Translations under genes and position numbers: made by a program | Shown: positions 55,482-64,000 of the stretch, in pieces | How the letters are laid out: each line of letters begins with the position of its first letter | Numbering within the stretch: the stretch's first letter is position 1 | From: Rs1 sp038900335 | GTDB lineage: Bacteria; Pseudomonadota; Gammaproteobacteria; Pseudomonadales; Balneatricaceae | Length of the DNA: 64,000 nt | Assembly (NCBI GenBank): GCA_038900335.1 | Contig: JBBMRB010000004.1 | Span: forward strand, 1 to 64,000 | Direction: 5' to 3' | Notes under the pieces: generated by a model | What the model was told of the DNA's origin: nothing | Database searches by the model: none | The model's input: only the letters and a program-made list of their open reading frames with translations

Positions 55482-56876
55482 ATGCCAACTAAGCAACAAA
55501 ACAACGTATCTTTTGTATCAAGTGATGAAATTCGCAGCCTTTTCTCCAGTGCTATGTCTCAAATGTATAGTAAAGAAGTACCTGCTTATGGTGCATTACT
55601 TGATTTAGTAGAGCACAGTAATCAGCAGTACCTTGATACTCATGAGGAGTTTTCCCAGCGTTTAAATAAAGTTGAAAATGTTGCTAAGTTATCTGAACAG
55701 CGCCACGGAGCGATTAGAGTAGGCAAGGCTAGTGAGCTTGCAATGATGCGCCGAATTTTTGCAATAATGGGGATGTACCCTGTTGGATATTATGATTTAA
55801 GTGTGGCTAATGTGCCTGTTCATTCCACTGCTTTTAGACCAGTACACACGGACTCAATTCGTAATAACCCTTTTCGAGTATTTACGTCACTATTGCGTTT
55901 AGACCTTATTAAAAATGAAGCATTGCAAAGTAAAGCTGAAAAAATACTTAATGAGCGTGATATTTTTGGTCAGCAAGTTCGAGACATAGTAACAAAAGCC
56001 GAAACACAAGGTGGTTTGGATCAGGATCAGGTTATTGTTTTTATTGATAATATTGTCAAGGTTTTTAAATGGCATAGCGCTGCAGCTATCGATGCAAAGC
56101 TATATACTGAGTTGTTAAATGAGCATCCTTTGGTTGCTGATGTTGTCTCATTTAAAGGGCCGCACATTAATCATTTAACGCCTAGAACTTTGGATATCGA
56201 CTTCATGCAAAGTCAAATCCATAAGACTGGGGCAAAAGCAAAAGCGGTTATAGAAGGGCCACCGACAAGACAGTGTCCTATTTTACTTCGTCAAACAGCG
56301 TTTTTAGCAATCGAAGAGCCTGTTTTATTTACAGAGAATGATAGCAAACAAACTCTGACTCACGCTGCAAGGTTTGGTGAAATAGAGCAGCGCGGTTGTG
56401 CTTTAACTAAAAAAGGACGCGCGTTGTATGATGAGCTATTAACGAAAACTCGGACATTGACAAGGCCACTAAACGATGGCTCTAACTTAGATCAATACTT
56501 AGCAGAAATTAAGTCAGTTTTCGCACAGTTCCCAGATAATTATGCACAGATGTGCGAACAGGGTTTAGGTTACTTTAAATATACTCTTGAGCAAGATGCA
56601 AGCAAGTCTTATCAAGGGCAGGGTCTTAGTATCCAAGAGTTGTTAGTAAAAGGTGCGGTATCGATTAACCCGATCACCTATGAGGATTTCCTGCCGGTTA
56701 GCGCCGCTGGTATTTTTCAATCAAACTTAGGTGAGCAAGGTGATGGCGATTTTGGTCAAAGCCCAAACCAAGCACAGTTTGAGCAAGATTTAGGCACCAT
56801 TGTCGCCGATGAGTTTGTGTTGTATGAAAAAATGCAACAAGACTCAATTGAGCATTGCTTGTCTTTATTAGCATAG
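55482..56876 (+). CDS. hglS: 2-Oxoadipate dioxygenase/decarboxylase (HglS/YdcJ, DUF1338)
   Basis: 464 residues of the DUF1338 family, whose Pseudomonas putida member HglS converts 2-oxoadipate to D-2-hydroxyglutarate in D-lysine catabolism. The three metal-ligand motifs are present: RHGAIRVG (His75), FKGPHINHLTPRTLDID, and RFGEIEQRG. GMYPVGYYDLSVANVPVHSTAFRPV is strongly conserved. No other lysine-degradation gene is in view, so the pathway context is inferred from family and divergent LysR control only. Confidence 0.9.
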   Translation: MPTKQQNNVSFVSSDEIRSLFSSAMSQMYSKEVPAYGALLDLVEHSNQQYLDTHEEFSQRLNKVENVAKLSEQRHGAIRVGKASELAMMRRIFAIMGMYPVGYYDLSVANVPVHSTAFRPVHTDSIRNNPFRVFTSLLRLDLIKNEALQSKAEKILNERDIFGQQVRDIVTKAETQGGLDQDQVIVFIDNIVKVFKWHSAAAIDAKLYTELLNEHPLVADVVSFKGPHINHLTPRTLDIDFMQSQIHKTGAKAKAVIEGPPTRQCPILLRQTAFLAIEEPVLFTENDSKQTLTHAARFGEIEQRGCALTKKGRALYDELLTKTRTLTRPLNDGSNLDQYLAEIKSVFAQFPDNYAQMCEQGLGYFKYTLEQDASKSYQGQGLSIQELLVKGAVSINPITYEDFLPVSAAGIFQSNLGEQGDGDFGQSPNQAQFEQDLGTIVADEFVLYEKMQQDSIEHCLSLLA

Positions 56877-57140
56877 ACCATTAGATAAGTATGAGCACAG
56901 TGTAAGGCCAAATAGATGATTGTCTATGGGGCTTTTGTGTGCGTGCTTCGCTCTTTATTCCCTTTTTAATTATGAATGTTCACGCTTTGTGTTGTGAACA
57001 CTGCCCTTGCTGGCAGCTGTTTTTATTGCTTTTTTATATATTAAAATGCGTGTTTATATCCATCAAATAAGAGTGTATTCACGATTAGCTGATCTTTGTT
57101 ATACTGCGCGCACAAATATATTAATTTAGGATGTTATTTC

Positions 57141-57551
57141 ATGAAAAGCATAAAACGCGTTTTAGCAATATCCGCAATAGCCTTATTAGTTGTCGGCTGT
57201 GTTAACCCTGTTAAAAAGCAACATGATGAAATTGTTGGTCAGTGGCGTATCGCTGATATAGCAGGTACGAGTATTAACAATAATCAAGCGTTGCTGACCT
57301 TTACTGAAGATGGCAAGGTTTTTGGCACTAGCGGTTGTAACAACATTAATAGTTACTATAAGCCAGTGCATGATCACTTGAATCTACAGCCTTTTTCCAG
57401 CACGCGTAAGCTTTGTCCAGGACAGGCTGCCAGTGATGAGAAACTGTTTAATAATGCGGTATTACAATTAGAGCATTTTTTAGTGCAAGGCAATACATTA
57501 CTATTAACCGATGAGCAGGATAAAACGGTTATTACATTAATTCGCTTTTAA
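57141..57551 (+). CDS. META-domain lipoprotein (HslJ-like)
   Basis: 136 residues from ATG 57141 with AGGATG upstream; an in-frame ATG at 57096 is rejected. A lipoprotein signal ends at LVVGC, so the mature protein is lipid-anchored. The META domain shows GQWRIADIAGTSI, LTFTEDGKVFGTSGCNNINSYY and STRKLCPG. HslJ in E. coli is linked to heat and novobiocin resistance; the role here is unknown. Confidence 0.9.
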   Translation: MKSIKRVLAISAIALLVVGCVNPVKKQHDEIVGQWRIADIAGTSINNNQALLTFTEDGKVFGTSGCNNINSYYKPVHDHLNLQPFSSTRKLCPGQAASDEKLFNNAVLQLEHFLVQGNTLLLTDEQDKTVITLIRF

Positions 57552-57876
57552 ATAATACCCCGCCATTTACTGCTCAGCCCTGATTAGTTATGTGCTGTTT
57601 ATTGAAAAAATGACTGTTCAATAGTTATTATTTTAAATAAGCAGTGCACTAAGTTTCTATATACAGCAACGATTACTTTAATGCTTTGATACATGAATAT
57701 TTAACTGCATATCACCAGTATAACTGATATATAGTGTATGTTACTGATCGTTTAATTATCTAGAAAAACAAAAAAACATCGATAATTAAACTACTTATCT
57801 GTAGTTTTTCAAAAATCGGCCGATAGTAATAGTCGATGTATATAAATATAATAAAAAAGTTAGCTAAGGGTCCTTC
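57552..57876 (+). promoter_or_regulatory. Gap with inverted repeat before the sensory module
   Basis: 325 AT-rich bases without a gene. GTTTAATTATC (57750-57760) and GATAATTAAAC (57781-57791) are perfect 11-bp arms with a 20-base spacer rich in A. It lies about 85 bases before the next start codon and may be an operator. No clear promoter hexamers were found. Confidence 0.4.
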
Positions 57877-58764
57877 ATGAATTGCGTCAGACATCCAACG
57901 TTTTTACTGCTCTTCCTTTCCGTTCTTTTTTCAGTTAATAGTTATGCCGTATCGATTTCCGATGTGTATCAACAAGTGCGCTTGACTGAACAAAACATCT
58001 CCTTATTAAAGTCTCATTATGCTCCTGATAAGAATATTAGAGTACCGGGTATACAAGTGGGAAAAACAGCGATGCACGCTTATATTAAAGGGTTAGAGCT
58101 GTTAGAAAAAATTCAAAAATACCAACTGCAAAATGGATTGTCGGCCTTAGTTATGCCGGATTTACCAAAAAAGCGCGTAAAATCAAAACATTTAATGCCA
58201 ATAGTGACACTGGCATTTAATGAGACCAAAAAATTAACAGATTCGGCAAAACTGGTCACTAAAGCAGTAGCGCCACTAACATCTAGTAAAACATCCTCAG
58301 ATTTATACGAAAAGATTTGGCAGGCTTCTTATTTAATGGATGCTCTAATCGAGCCAATTAAACCTGCTGATGTACTGCGCAATGCTCTGATGATTGAAGA
58401 GGGACTTAAAGATATAGCCAAAAAACGCAATGTCGATATTACTTTCCCGCAGCTGCAATCATTTACCGATAAAAAGCCTGTTGATGTCACTATTCAATTA
58501 TATAAATTGCTTTATAAAATCGCCAAACTTGAAATTAAAGTAAAAATAAAGCCTCTTCTTGTGCCCGCATTCCCTGAGGGCAATGTTTTACCGGAGGATG
58601 CCTTTGATGCTACTGGTAATGTTATTGCCGATTTAACACGTATAGCTGTGAAATTGAAAATAGCTCCAGTTAGAACTATCGATGCAATCGCCGCAAATGT
58701 GACACCAACTGATGTTTATGCTCAAGTTGTTCGTTTAAACCAAGGTATCGAGTCTTTACTTTAA
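57877..58764 (+). CDS. Unknown periplasmic helical-repeat protein
   Basis: 295 residues that I do not recognise by family. A signal peptide (LLLFLSVLFSVNSYA, cut near residue 24) suggests the periplasm. The chain carries about five degenerate copies of a helical motif of type (S/P)xDVYxxVxxLxxxIxxL: at 28-44, 141-157, 163-180, 201-216 and 277-294. Lys-rich segments lie between. It ends 12 bases before a methyl-accepting chemotaxis protein gene on the same strand. I infer it may be a periplasmic sensor or ligand-binding partner of that receptor. Confidence 0.75.
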   Translation: MNCVRHPTFLLLFLSVLFSVNSYAVSISDVYQQVRLTEQNISLLKSHYAPDKNIRVPGIQVGKTAMHAYIKGLELLEKIQKYQLQNGLSALVMPDLPKKRVKSKHLMPIVTLAFNETKKLTDSAKLVTKAVAPLTSSKTSSDLYEKIWQASYLMDALIEPIKPADVLRNALMIEEGLKDIAKKRNVDITFPQLQSFTDKKPVDVTIQLYKLLYKIAKLEIKVKIKPLLVPAFPEGNVLPEDAFDATGNVIADLTRIAVKLKIAPVRTIDAIAANVTPTDVYAQVVRLNQGIESLL

Positions 58765-58776
58765 TAGGGGAAGTAG

Positions 58777-60732
58777 ATGTTAAATAAATTAACAGTCAGA
58801 GCTAAACTAGCCGTCGGTAATGTCTTAGTATTTTTGTTCTTATTAATGTTTTGTGGTTATTTTTATATTAATTTATCGACAACAACAATAAATACCTTGG
58901 CATTAAAAAACTATATTCACGATCAAGCGACGAATGGCTCATCTTTGAAAATGGTTAATAATATTACTTTACGTGATCAGCTGCGAAAGGATTATTTACT
59001 TAGAAACGACAGTACTATTAAAAGCCAGTTAAGTACGCTAGAAAAGCAGTTCGATGATCTCATCACTACGGCTATTGCTCAAGCTGATCACCAACAAAGC
59101 GAGCTGTTACAAGAGTTAGTAAAAATTAATAACGAATTAAATCAGTCTATTAATAAGCAGTTATTTCCTTTAGTTGATCGTAAGAATATTGCAGCGAGCA
59201 AAATTAATAATGAGCTAGGACCAAGGTTAGAGAAAATGTCTGCTGATTTGACTGAGTTTGCTATTAAAGATAGTGATTCGGTTTTAGTGTCGTATTCCTC
59301 AAGATTGGTACAAAAGTTGTTAGCGTCACGAGCCTATTTTAATTTATATATGAATACGAATTCCAGCACCTTGCTAGAGCGCTCTGAGTTAGAGGTAATG
59401 GGTATTTACTATCAATTACAGGCAATGAAAAAGATCGCATCGAGGAAGAAAGATATACCATTAAAAGAGTTGAAAGCACTGACCCAAGATTTAGAACAGC
59501 AATATAACTCTATTGTTAAAACGAATGAGCAAATCTTAAAATCAGGCCAAGATATTACCTTACAAATCAATACTATTAATGACAAAATGTTAGGTCAAAT
59601 ATTAGGCCAATGGAAAACATTAGATGAGGATGCCGCTCGCACTTTAACAACGGTATCAGCACTGAGTAGCAATGGTCTAATTTTAATCGGTGCTATTATA
59701 TTGGCCAATATCTTTATTATGTGGTTTATTGCTCGCAATATAACCACCGGTTTAAATAAGCTGCTATTAAGGCTGTCAGACATATCTGAAGGTGACGGTG
59801 ACTTAACCAAAAGGGTAGAGTTAAATTCACGTGATGAGATTGGTCAGCTTGCTGATAAATTCAACCATTTTATTGATCAAATACAAAGTTTGGTAGCACA
59901 CTCCCAACGCTCTTCCTTAGATGTAGATAACTACGCGAGCGAGAATGTTGAAATGGCAGCACAATCAAAAACAGCGTTGGCAAACCAGTTGCAAGAAACC
60001 AGTGATATATCACACTCTATTGAACGGTTGTCGGCCAGTGCCGATGATATCTCTAAGGACTCTGATACCTCTTCAAACATTGTTAAATCGACTAGTGAAT
60101 CAGTGGCGCACGGTCAGAAGTCATCTCATTCAAGTGTCGATTCAGTGGCAAGTTTACATAGTGATATTTCTCAAACGCACCAAGTCATTGCCGAGCTAGC
60201 CTCGCAAACAAAAGCAATTGGTAGTGTGGTTGAAGTCATCAAGGGTATGAGTGAGCAAACCAATTTACTTGCGCTAAATGCCGCAATAGAGGCGGCGAGA
60301 GCGGGTGAGGCAGGCAGAGGTTTTGCTGTCGTCGCGGATGAAGTAAGGTCTTTAGCGAATAGAACTAATGGTTCAGTGTTAGAAATTGAAAATATAATTA
60401 CAAACCTACAAGGAGCCGCTAATCAAGCCGTTACTTTAATTGATAAAAGTTTACAAAGCGCCGATGTAAATAAGACACATGTATTGGATACGCAAGAGCG
60501 GTTTAATGAAATAGAGCAGTCCATAGTAGAACTAAATGTGATGATAACTTCTGTGGCCGATGCATGTACACAGCAATCGAAAGTAACTAGCCAAGTGAGT
60601 GATAAAGTAGCAACAGTGCATGCTCTAAGTCGCCAAAGTACTGAGTTATCAGAACAAAGTGCACAAATCAGTTTGCAATCTGCACGCTCTATATCCGAGC
60701 TGAGTAGTATTTTAAACAAATTTAAAGTATAA
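58777..60732 (+). CDS. Methyl-accepting chemotaxis protein
   Basis: 651 residues. TM1 is at about 12-31, a helical periplasmic ligand domain at 32-297, TM2 at 298-318, then HAMP (319-372; EGDGDLTKRVELNSRDEIGQLADKFN). The cytoplasmic signalling hairpin has the conserved tip VIKGMSEQTNLLALNAAIEAARAGEAGRGFAVVADEVRSLANRT near 485-525. There is no C-terminal CheR pentapeptide. AGGGGAAG precedes the ATG. It is probably cotranscribed with the upstream periplasmic protein gene. Confidence 0.93.
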   Translation: MLNKLTVRAKLAVGNVLVFLFLLMFCGYFYINLSTTTINTLALKNYIHDQATNGSSLKMVNNITLRDQLRKDYLLRNDSTIKSQLSTLEKQFDDLITTAIAQADHQQSELLQELVKINNELNQSINKQLFPLVDRKNIAASKINNELGPRLEKMSADLTEFAIKDSDSVLVSYSSRLVQKLLASRAYFNLYMNTNSSTLLERSELEVMGIYYQLQAMKKIASRKKDIPLKELKALTQDLEQQYNSIVKTNEQILKSGQDITLQINTINDKMLGQILGQWKTLDEDAARTLTTVSALSSNGLILIGAIILANIFIMWFIARNITTGLNKLLLRLSDISEGDGDLTKRVELNSRDEIGQLADKFNHFIDQIQSLVAHSQRSSLDVDNYASENVEMAAQSKTALANQLQETSDISHSIERLSASADDISKDSDTSSNIVKSTSESVAHGQKSSHSSVDSVASLHSDISQTHQVIAELASQTKAIGSVVEVIKGMSEQTNLLALNAAIEAARAGEAGRGFAVVADEVRSLANRTNGSVLEIENIITNLQGAANQAVTLIDKSLQSADVNKTHVLDTQERFNEIEQSIVELNVMITSVADACTQQSKVTSQVSDKVATVHALSRQSTELSEQSAQISLQSARSISELSSILNKFKV

Positions 60733-60860
60733 CTTCCTTTAGATAATTGATTTATATTATGGCGCAATTTTTTAGTGTCTTAATGCTAGTACCACAAGGA
60801 TTTCTACTCTGCTGAGTAATTGAAATAGTACTCTAAGTTAACTGGATAAAGTAAGAGTCA

Positions 60861-62099
60861 ATGGAAAAAATATTAATTATTGAAGATAGCGTCATGATGC
60901 AAAAGGTCATTAGGCATATCGCCGCATCAGAATTAGACTGCGAGTTCGATATAGCCGCAGACTTGGCGCAGGCTCAAGCGCTGATAGCGAAAAATAACTA
61001 TTTCTTAGCACTAGCTGATCTACATCTGCCAGATGCGCCTAATGGCGAAATTGTCGGCCATTTAGTTGATGCTAATATTGCAATCATTGTACTGACAGCA
61101 TCAATGGATGAAAAGAAGCGAGAGTTAGTTCTTAAACAAGGGGTCATTGATTACATTATCAAAGAGAATCGTGATTCTTACTTCCATGCTGTTAAATTAG
61201 CGAACCAATTATTACACAATAAAGACCTGGTTGTCTTGTTAGCTGATGACTCTAAAGTATTAAGGGCTCATATACGCTGGCACTTAGAGAAAATGCTGTT
61301 TAAAGTGGTGGAAGTTGGAGATGGGCTGGAAGCGATAAAAGCTTTCGAGCAAAATCCAGATATTGAACTTTTAATAACCGACTTCAATATGCCGCACATG
61401 AATGGTATCGAACTAATTCGTAGCATTAGGCAATCGCGTACCCGTGATACGTTTCCTATTATTGGTTTATCTTCTTCAGCAGACCCTACATTGTCGGCTC
61501 AGTTTATTAAGCATGGAGCCAATGATTTCTTAGCCACTCCTTTTATTCATGAGGAGTTTCAGTGGCGAGTATTACAAACGATTGAACAAGTGCAATTAAT
61601 TAAGAAAATCACCGATATAGCGAATAGAGATTATCTGACTAAACTATTTAACCGTCGCTATTTCTTTAAAGTGGCTAGCCGTTTGCATAGGGCAGCGATA
61701 AAGCAGGGTTCAACGTTAGTCTTGTCATTAATAGACATTGACTTTTTTAAGTCAATAAATGATAACTATGGCCACGATAGCGGGGATGCCGTACTGGTTC
61801 AAATATCTGAATTACTCATGAAGTACTTTAGAAATTTTACTGTGGCAAGGTATGGCGGTGAAGAGTTTATCGTTATTATGCATGATATTGAAGAGAGTGA
61901 ATGCCAGCAAATTTTAGAACGATTTAGACTAAAAATTGCAGAGCATAAGTTTAATACTATTGATGGACAGCTCTCAGTTACCGTTAGTTTAGGTGCGGTA
62001 TCCTATCAAGATGAGACCTTAGATCAATTAATTAAGAGGGCAGATGTTGCTCTTTTTGCAGCAAAATCAGCAGGTCGCAATAAATTGATTTTTTCATAA
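60861..62099 (+). CDS. REC-REC-GGDEF response regulator (PleD-like)
   Basis: 412 residues. The first receiver (1-115) has the acidic pair Glu8/Asp9, phosphorylatable Asp53 and Lys101. The second receiver (about 123-243) has Asp174, but the conserved Lys before Pro is Thr226 (FLATPF), so it may be an adaptor that does not switch normally. The GGDEF domain (about 255-412) carries RYGGEEF. The I-site RxxD is absent. It lies 128 bases after the MCP gene on the same strand. It should make cyclic di-GMP in response to phosphorylation. Confidence 0.92.
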   Translation: MEKILIIEDSVMMQKVIRHIAASELDCEFDIAADLAQAQALIAKNNYFLALADLHLPDAPNGEIVGHLVDANIAIIVLTASMDEKKRELVLKQGVIDYIIKENRDSYFHAVKLANQLLHNKDLVVLLADDSKVLRAHIRWHLEKMLFKVVEVGDGLEAIKAFEQNPDIELLITDFNMPHMNGIELIRSIRQSRTRDTFPIIGLSSSADPTLSAQFIKHGANDFLATPFIHEEFQWRVLQTIEQVQLIKKITDIANRDYLTKLFNRRYFFKVASRLHRAAIKQGSTLVLSLIDIDFFKSINDNYGHDSGDAVLVQISELLMKYFRNFTVARYGGEEFIVIMHDIEESECQQILERFRLKIAEHKFNTIDGQLSVTVSLGAVSYQDETLDQLIKRADVALFAAKSAGRNKLIFS

Positions 62100-62130
62100 A
62101 AATATAGAGCTATTTTATGGCCTAATTTAA

Positions 62131-62547
62131 TTAATTTCCTAATAGAGGGAATTTTTTTAGTTTGTGATAATTGAGACTCATAGAAATACAATGGCTCAAA
62201 ATCTTAGTATTAATTTCTTCATCTAGCTGGAAAATGATAGCCCGATTACCCTGATAGTCGAAGACATTAGGGTAAATTTCCCGGAACGTTTCTATCAATT
62301 TAGTACTGCAAGTAAAATAAAGATAGTATTGATTAGGTGTTTTTTCACTCCAATCTAAACGGATTGTGCTGCCGTTTTTTACTAAATAGCTTGGCTGCCC
62401 CCATTTTAAAGCTTCTGTTAAACAGTCAATATTATCGGCTTTTGCGCTCTCAAGGATATGCCTTCTAAGGTTAAGTAATAAAGGGCGTATATGTTTTGGA
62501 TAGCTCGCTAGCTTTTCTCGTATTTCATTTGAGATCAACGTATTCAT
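62131..62547 (-). CDS. DUF1801 protein
   Basis: A 138-residue YdhG/DUF1801-type protein: ALKWGQPSYLVKNGSTIRLDW is the family signature. It has no signal peptide or membrane helix. Function is unknown in the family. It lies 15 bases after riboflavin synthase on the same strand and may be its operon partner. Confidence 0.85.
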   Translation of the reverse strand: MNTLISNEIREKLASYPKHIRPLLLNLRRHILESAKADNIDCLTEALKWGQPSYLVKNGSTIRLDWSEKTPNQYYLYFTCSTKLIETFREIYPNVFDYQGNRAIIFQLDEEINTKILSHCISMSLNYHKLKKFPLLGN

Positions 62548-62562
62548 ATATGCCCTTTAATA

Positions 62563-63264
62563 TTATAGTTTAGTAGGCGGTGTTGCTAGTGAATGCAAGT
62601 CAACACCTTGCTGTTCTAATAACGCTGTTAAAGCAGGCAGTAGCGGGCCTAAGTTTTCTTCAAGGGTCGCTCTGACTGTATCGACGATAACTTGGGTATT
62701 TCGCTCAATTTCAACATTTAGGTCATCCCCTACTTTTTTGTGATTAAAGACCGTCATTCGAAGTGTTTCAGGGATGAGCCATATATCAAACCAACCTTCT
62801 GTTTTATTAACATCGGCAATCGTCAAGCTTGCGCCATTAATGGCGATATAACCTTTAGGGAAGATATAACCAAGCCACTGCTTACTAACAGCAATACGTA
62901 CTCTGAAATTATCTTGCGGTTTTGAAATATCGATAATACGAGCATGAAAATCAATATGTCCAGATAATGGGTGCCCGCCGATCTCTGCGCCATCTTTCGC
63001 AGCGCGCTCAACGTTTACTTTATCACTTTGTTGGTATTGGCTTAATGTGGTTACCGACAAGCTTTGTAACATGACATCAAATGATGCTTGGGTGGCGCTA
63101 ATAAGCTTAGTAACTGTCAAACAAACACCATCAACAGAAACGCTGGCACCTATTGCTAAATCTTGGCAAAAACCAGCTTCAAATAAAATTTGAAAGGTTC
63201 TTACACCATTGTTATCAGTGATTTTTTCTAATGTAGCAACGCTTTGAATAATGCCTGTGAACAC
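62563..63264 (-). CDS. ribC: Riboflavin synthase alpha chain
   Basis: Forms riboflavin by dismutation of two lumazines; 233 residues, slightly long. Two lumazine-binding repeats are visible: MFTGIIQSVATLEKI...SVDGVCLTV and IGGHPLSGHIDFHARI...IAINGASLTIADV. The gene is called ribE in other nomenclatures. No FMN riboswitch was recognised in the 256 bases upstream, and the other rib genes are not here. Confidence 0.96.
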   Translation of the reverse strand: MFTGIIQSVATLEKITDNNGVRTFQILFEAGFCQDLAIGASVSVDGVCLTVTKLISATQASFDVMLQSLSVTTLSQYQQSDKVNVERAAKDGAEIGGHPLSGHIDFHARIIDISKPQDNFRVRIAVSKQWLGYIFPKGYIAINGASLTIADVNKTEGWFDIWLIPETLRMTVFNHKKVGDDLNVEIERNTQVIVDTVRATLEENLGPLLPALTALLEQQGVDLHSLATPPTKL

Positions 63265-63520
63265 AAAAATACCTATTAAGTCAGGGAGAATGAATCATAT
63301 TATTAGCCTATTCTATCAGGCAATAACTAATAGGTATTGTACGAAATATACCTATCTGGGATAACTAAATATCGTTTATCAATTATAGTTGATAATGAAT
63401 CAGGAGTAATCATTATATCGTAAGTTGCGCTTATACTGCTAAGAAAGGCAATATCAAAGGAAATAAAAAGATACCAGCTGCTAGCTTGCAGCTGATATAA
63501 GGACTAGATATTCTTAGAGT

Positions 63521-64000
63521 TTAAGCGATTGCAGATTCGGCAGTCACGTATTCGTAGCCTAAGTTTTTAGCGACAGCTTCAAAAGTAATATCGCCGCGAT
63601 GAACATTTAAGCCATTGCGTAAATGTTTATCATCTTTTAATGCTTGCTTATAACCTTTGTTCGCTAAGTTTAGAATAAAAGGTAGCGTGGCATTAGTTAA
63701 AGCGAAGGTGGAGGTGCGGGCAACACCGCCTGGCATGTTGGCAACACAGTAATGCACAACACCATCGACAATATAAATTGGGTCTTGATGAGTGGTGGCT
63801 CTTGATGTCTCAAAACAGCCGCCTTGGTCAATCGCAACATCAACTAATACCGCGCCATCTTTCATCTGTTTTAGGTTTTCTTTAGTGACAAGTTTTGGAG
63901 CAGCAGCACCTGGTATCAGTACTGCACCAATAACTAAATCTGCATCTAATATCTGTGCCTCTAAAGATTCGGTATTTGAATAGAGTGTTTTTAGGGCGGG
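63521..64000 (-). CDS. ald: Alanine dehydrogenase, 5' end outside the window
   Basis: The C-terminal 159 codons are present; the frame stays open to the window edge. LDADLVIGAVLIPGAAAPKLVTKENLKQMKDGAVLVDVAIDQGG and VHYCVANMPGGVARTSTFALTNATLPF match alanine dehydrogenase, which interconverts alanine and pyruvate with NAD+. An internal ATG at 63865 is not the start. Truncation is due to the window limit. Confidence 0.95.
   Translation of the reverse strand, partial: PALKTLYSNTESLEAQILDADLVIGAVLIPGAAAPKLVTKENLKQMKDGAVLVDVAIDQGGCFETSRATTHQDPIYIVDGVVHYCVANMPGGVARTSTFALTNATLPFILNLANKGYKQALKDDKHLRNGLNVHRGDITFEAVAKNLGYEYVTAESAIA

Overview
The window is a stretch of chromosome from an AT-rich gammaproteobacterium, most likely a marine relative of Pseudomonas (Pseudomonadales/Cellvibrionales type). 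I base this on gene order: gltX next to tRNA-Ala, gltA divergent from sdhCDAB followed by sucAB-lpd-sucCD, the ubiG-mupP-yciK block near gyrA, and gyrA-serC-pheA-tyrA/aroA(fusion)-cmk-rpsA-ihfB-lapA. No rRNA, insertion sequence, prophage or CRISPR array was seen.

Layout. 1-4.6 kb: tRNA-Ala(GGC), glutamyl-tRNA synthetase, a secreted YHS-domain protein and an orphan molybdopterin oxidoreductase. 4.6-18.2 kb: nearly the whole oxidative TCA cycle (citrate synthase, succinate dehydrogenase, 2-oxoglutarate dehydrogenase E1/E2/E3, succinyl-CoA synthetase), with clear terminators and a structured intergenic region before sucC. 18.5-25.8 kb: a six-gene MoxR/DUF58/DUF4381/VWA/VWA-TPR/BatD operon with a minisatellite-encoded low-complexity linker. 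25.8-32.9 kb: a GST, ArfB ribosome rescue factor, a PAS histidine kinase, the yciK-mupP-ubiG operon and a diguanylate cyclase. 33.4-45.1 kb: gyrA, serC, the aromatic amino acid cluster, cmk, rpsA, ihfB, lapA and pyrF. 45.1-51.0 kb: sbcB, an unknown secreted protein, a PhnA-family protein and a large M16 peptidase. 51.1-57.6 kb: MarR regulator divergent from 4-hydroxyphenylpyruvate dioxygenase, pyrC, an acyl-CoA-binding protein, a LysR regulator divergent from an HglS-type 2-oxoadipate dioxygenase, and a META-domain lipoprotein. 57.9-62.1 kb: an unknown periplasmic helical-repeat protein, a methyl-accepting chemotaxis protein and a REC-REC-GGDEF response regulator, which look like one signalling module. 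62.1-64 kb: DUF1801, riboflavin synthase and the 3' part of alanine dehydrogenase, cut by the window edge.

The most unusual part is the aromatic cluster. It stands where the pheA-hisC-tyrA/aroA-cmk-rpsA cluster normally stands, but hisC is gone. The prephenate dehydratase half of PheA has lost conserved residues (TRF is ARF), and the EPSP synthase half of the TyrA-AroA fusion has lost several substrate-binding residues (including two arginines, now Cys and Thr). Ribosomal protein S1 is divergent and rich in rare Arg and Ile codons, unlike the strongly biased TCA genes nearby. Chorismate mutase, prephenate dehydrogenase and CMP kinase keep their key motifs. This pattern suggests either a diverged second copy of the cluster or a remodelled pathway that retains only chorismate to 4-hydroxyphenylpyruvate. 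The substrate of that pathway's possible sink, HPPD, is used by a gene 13 kb away under an apparent MarR double operator. Whether a canonical copy exists elsewhere cannot be seen from this window.
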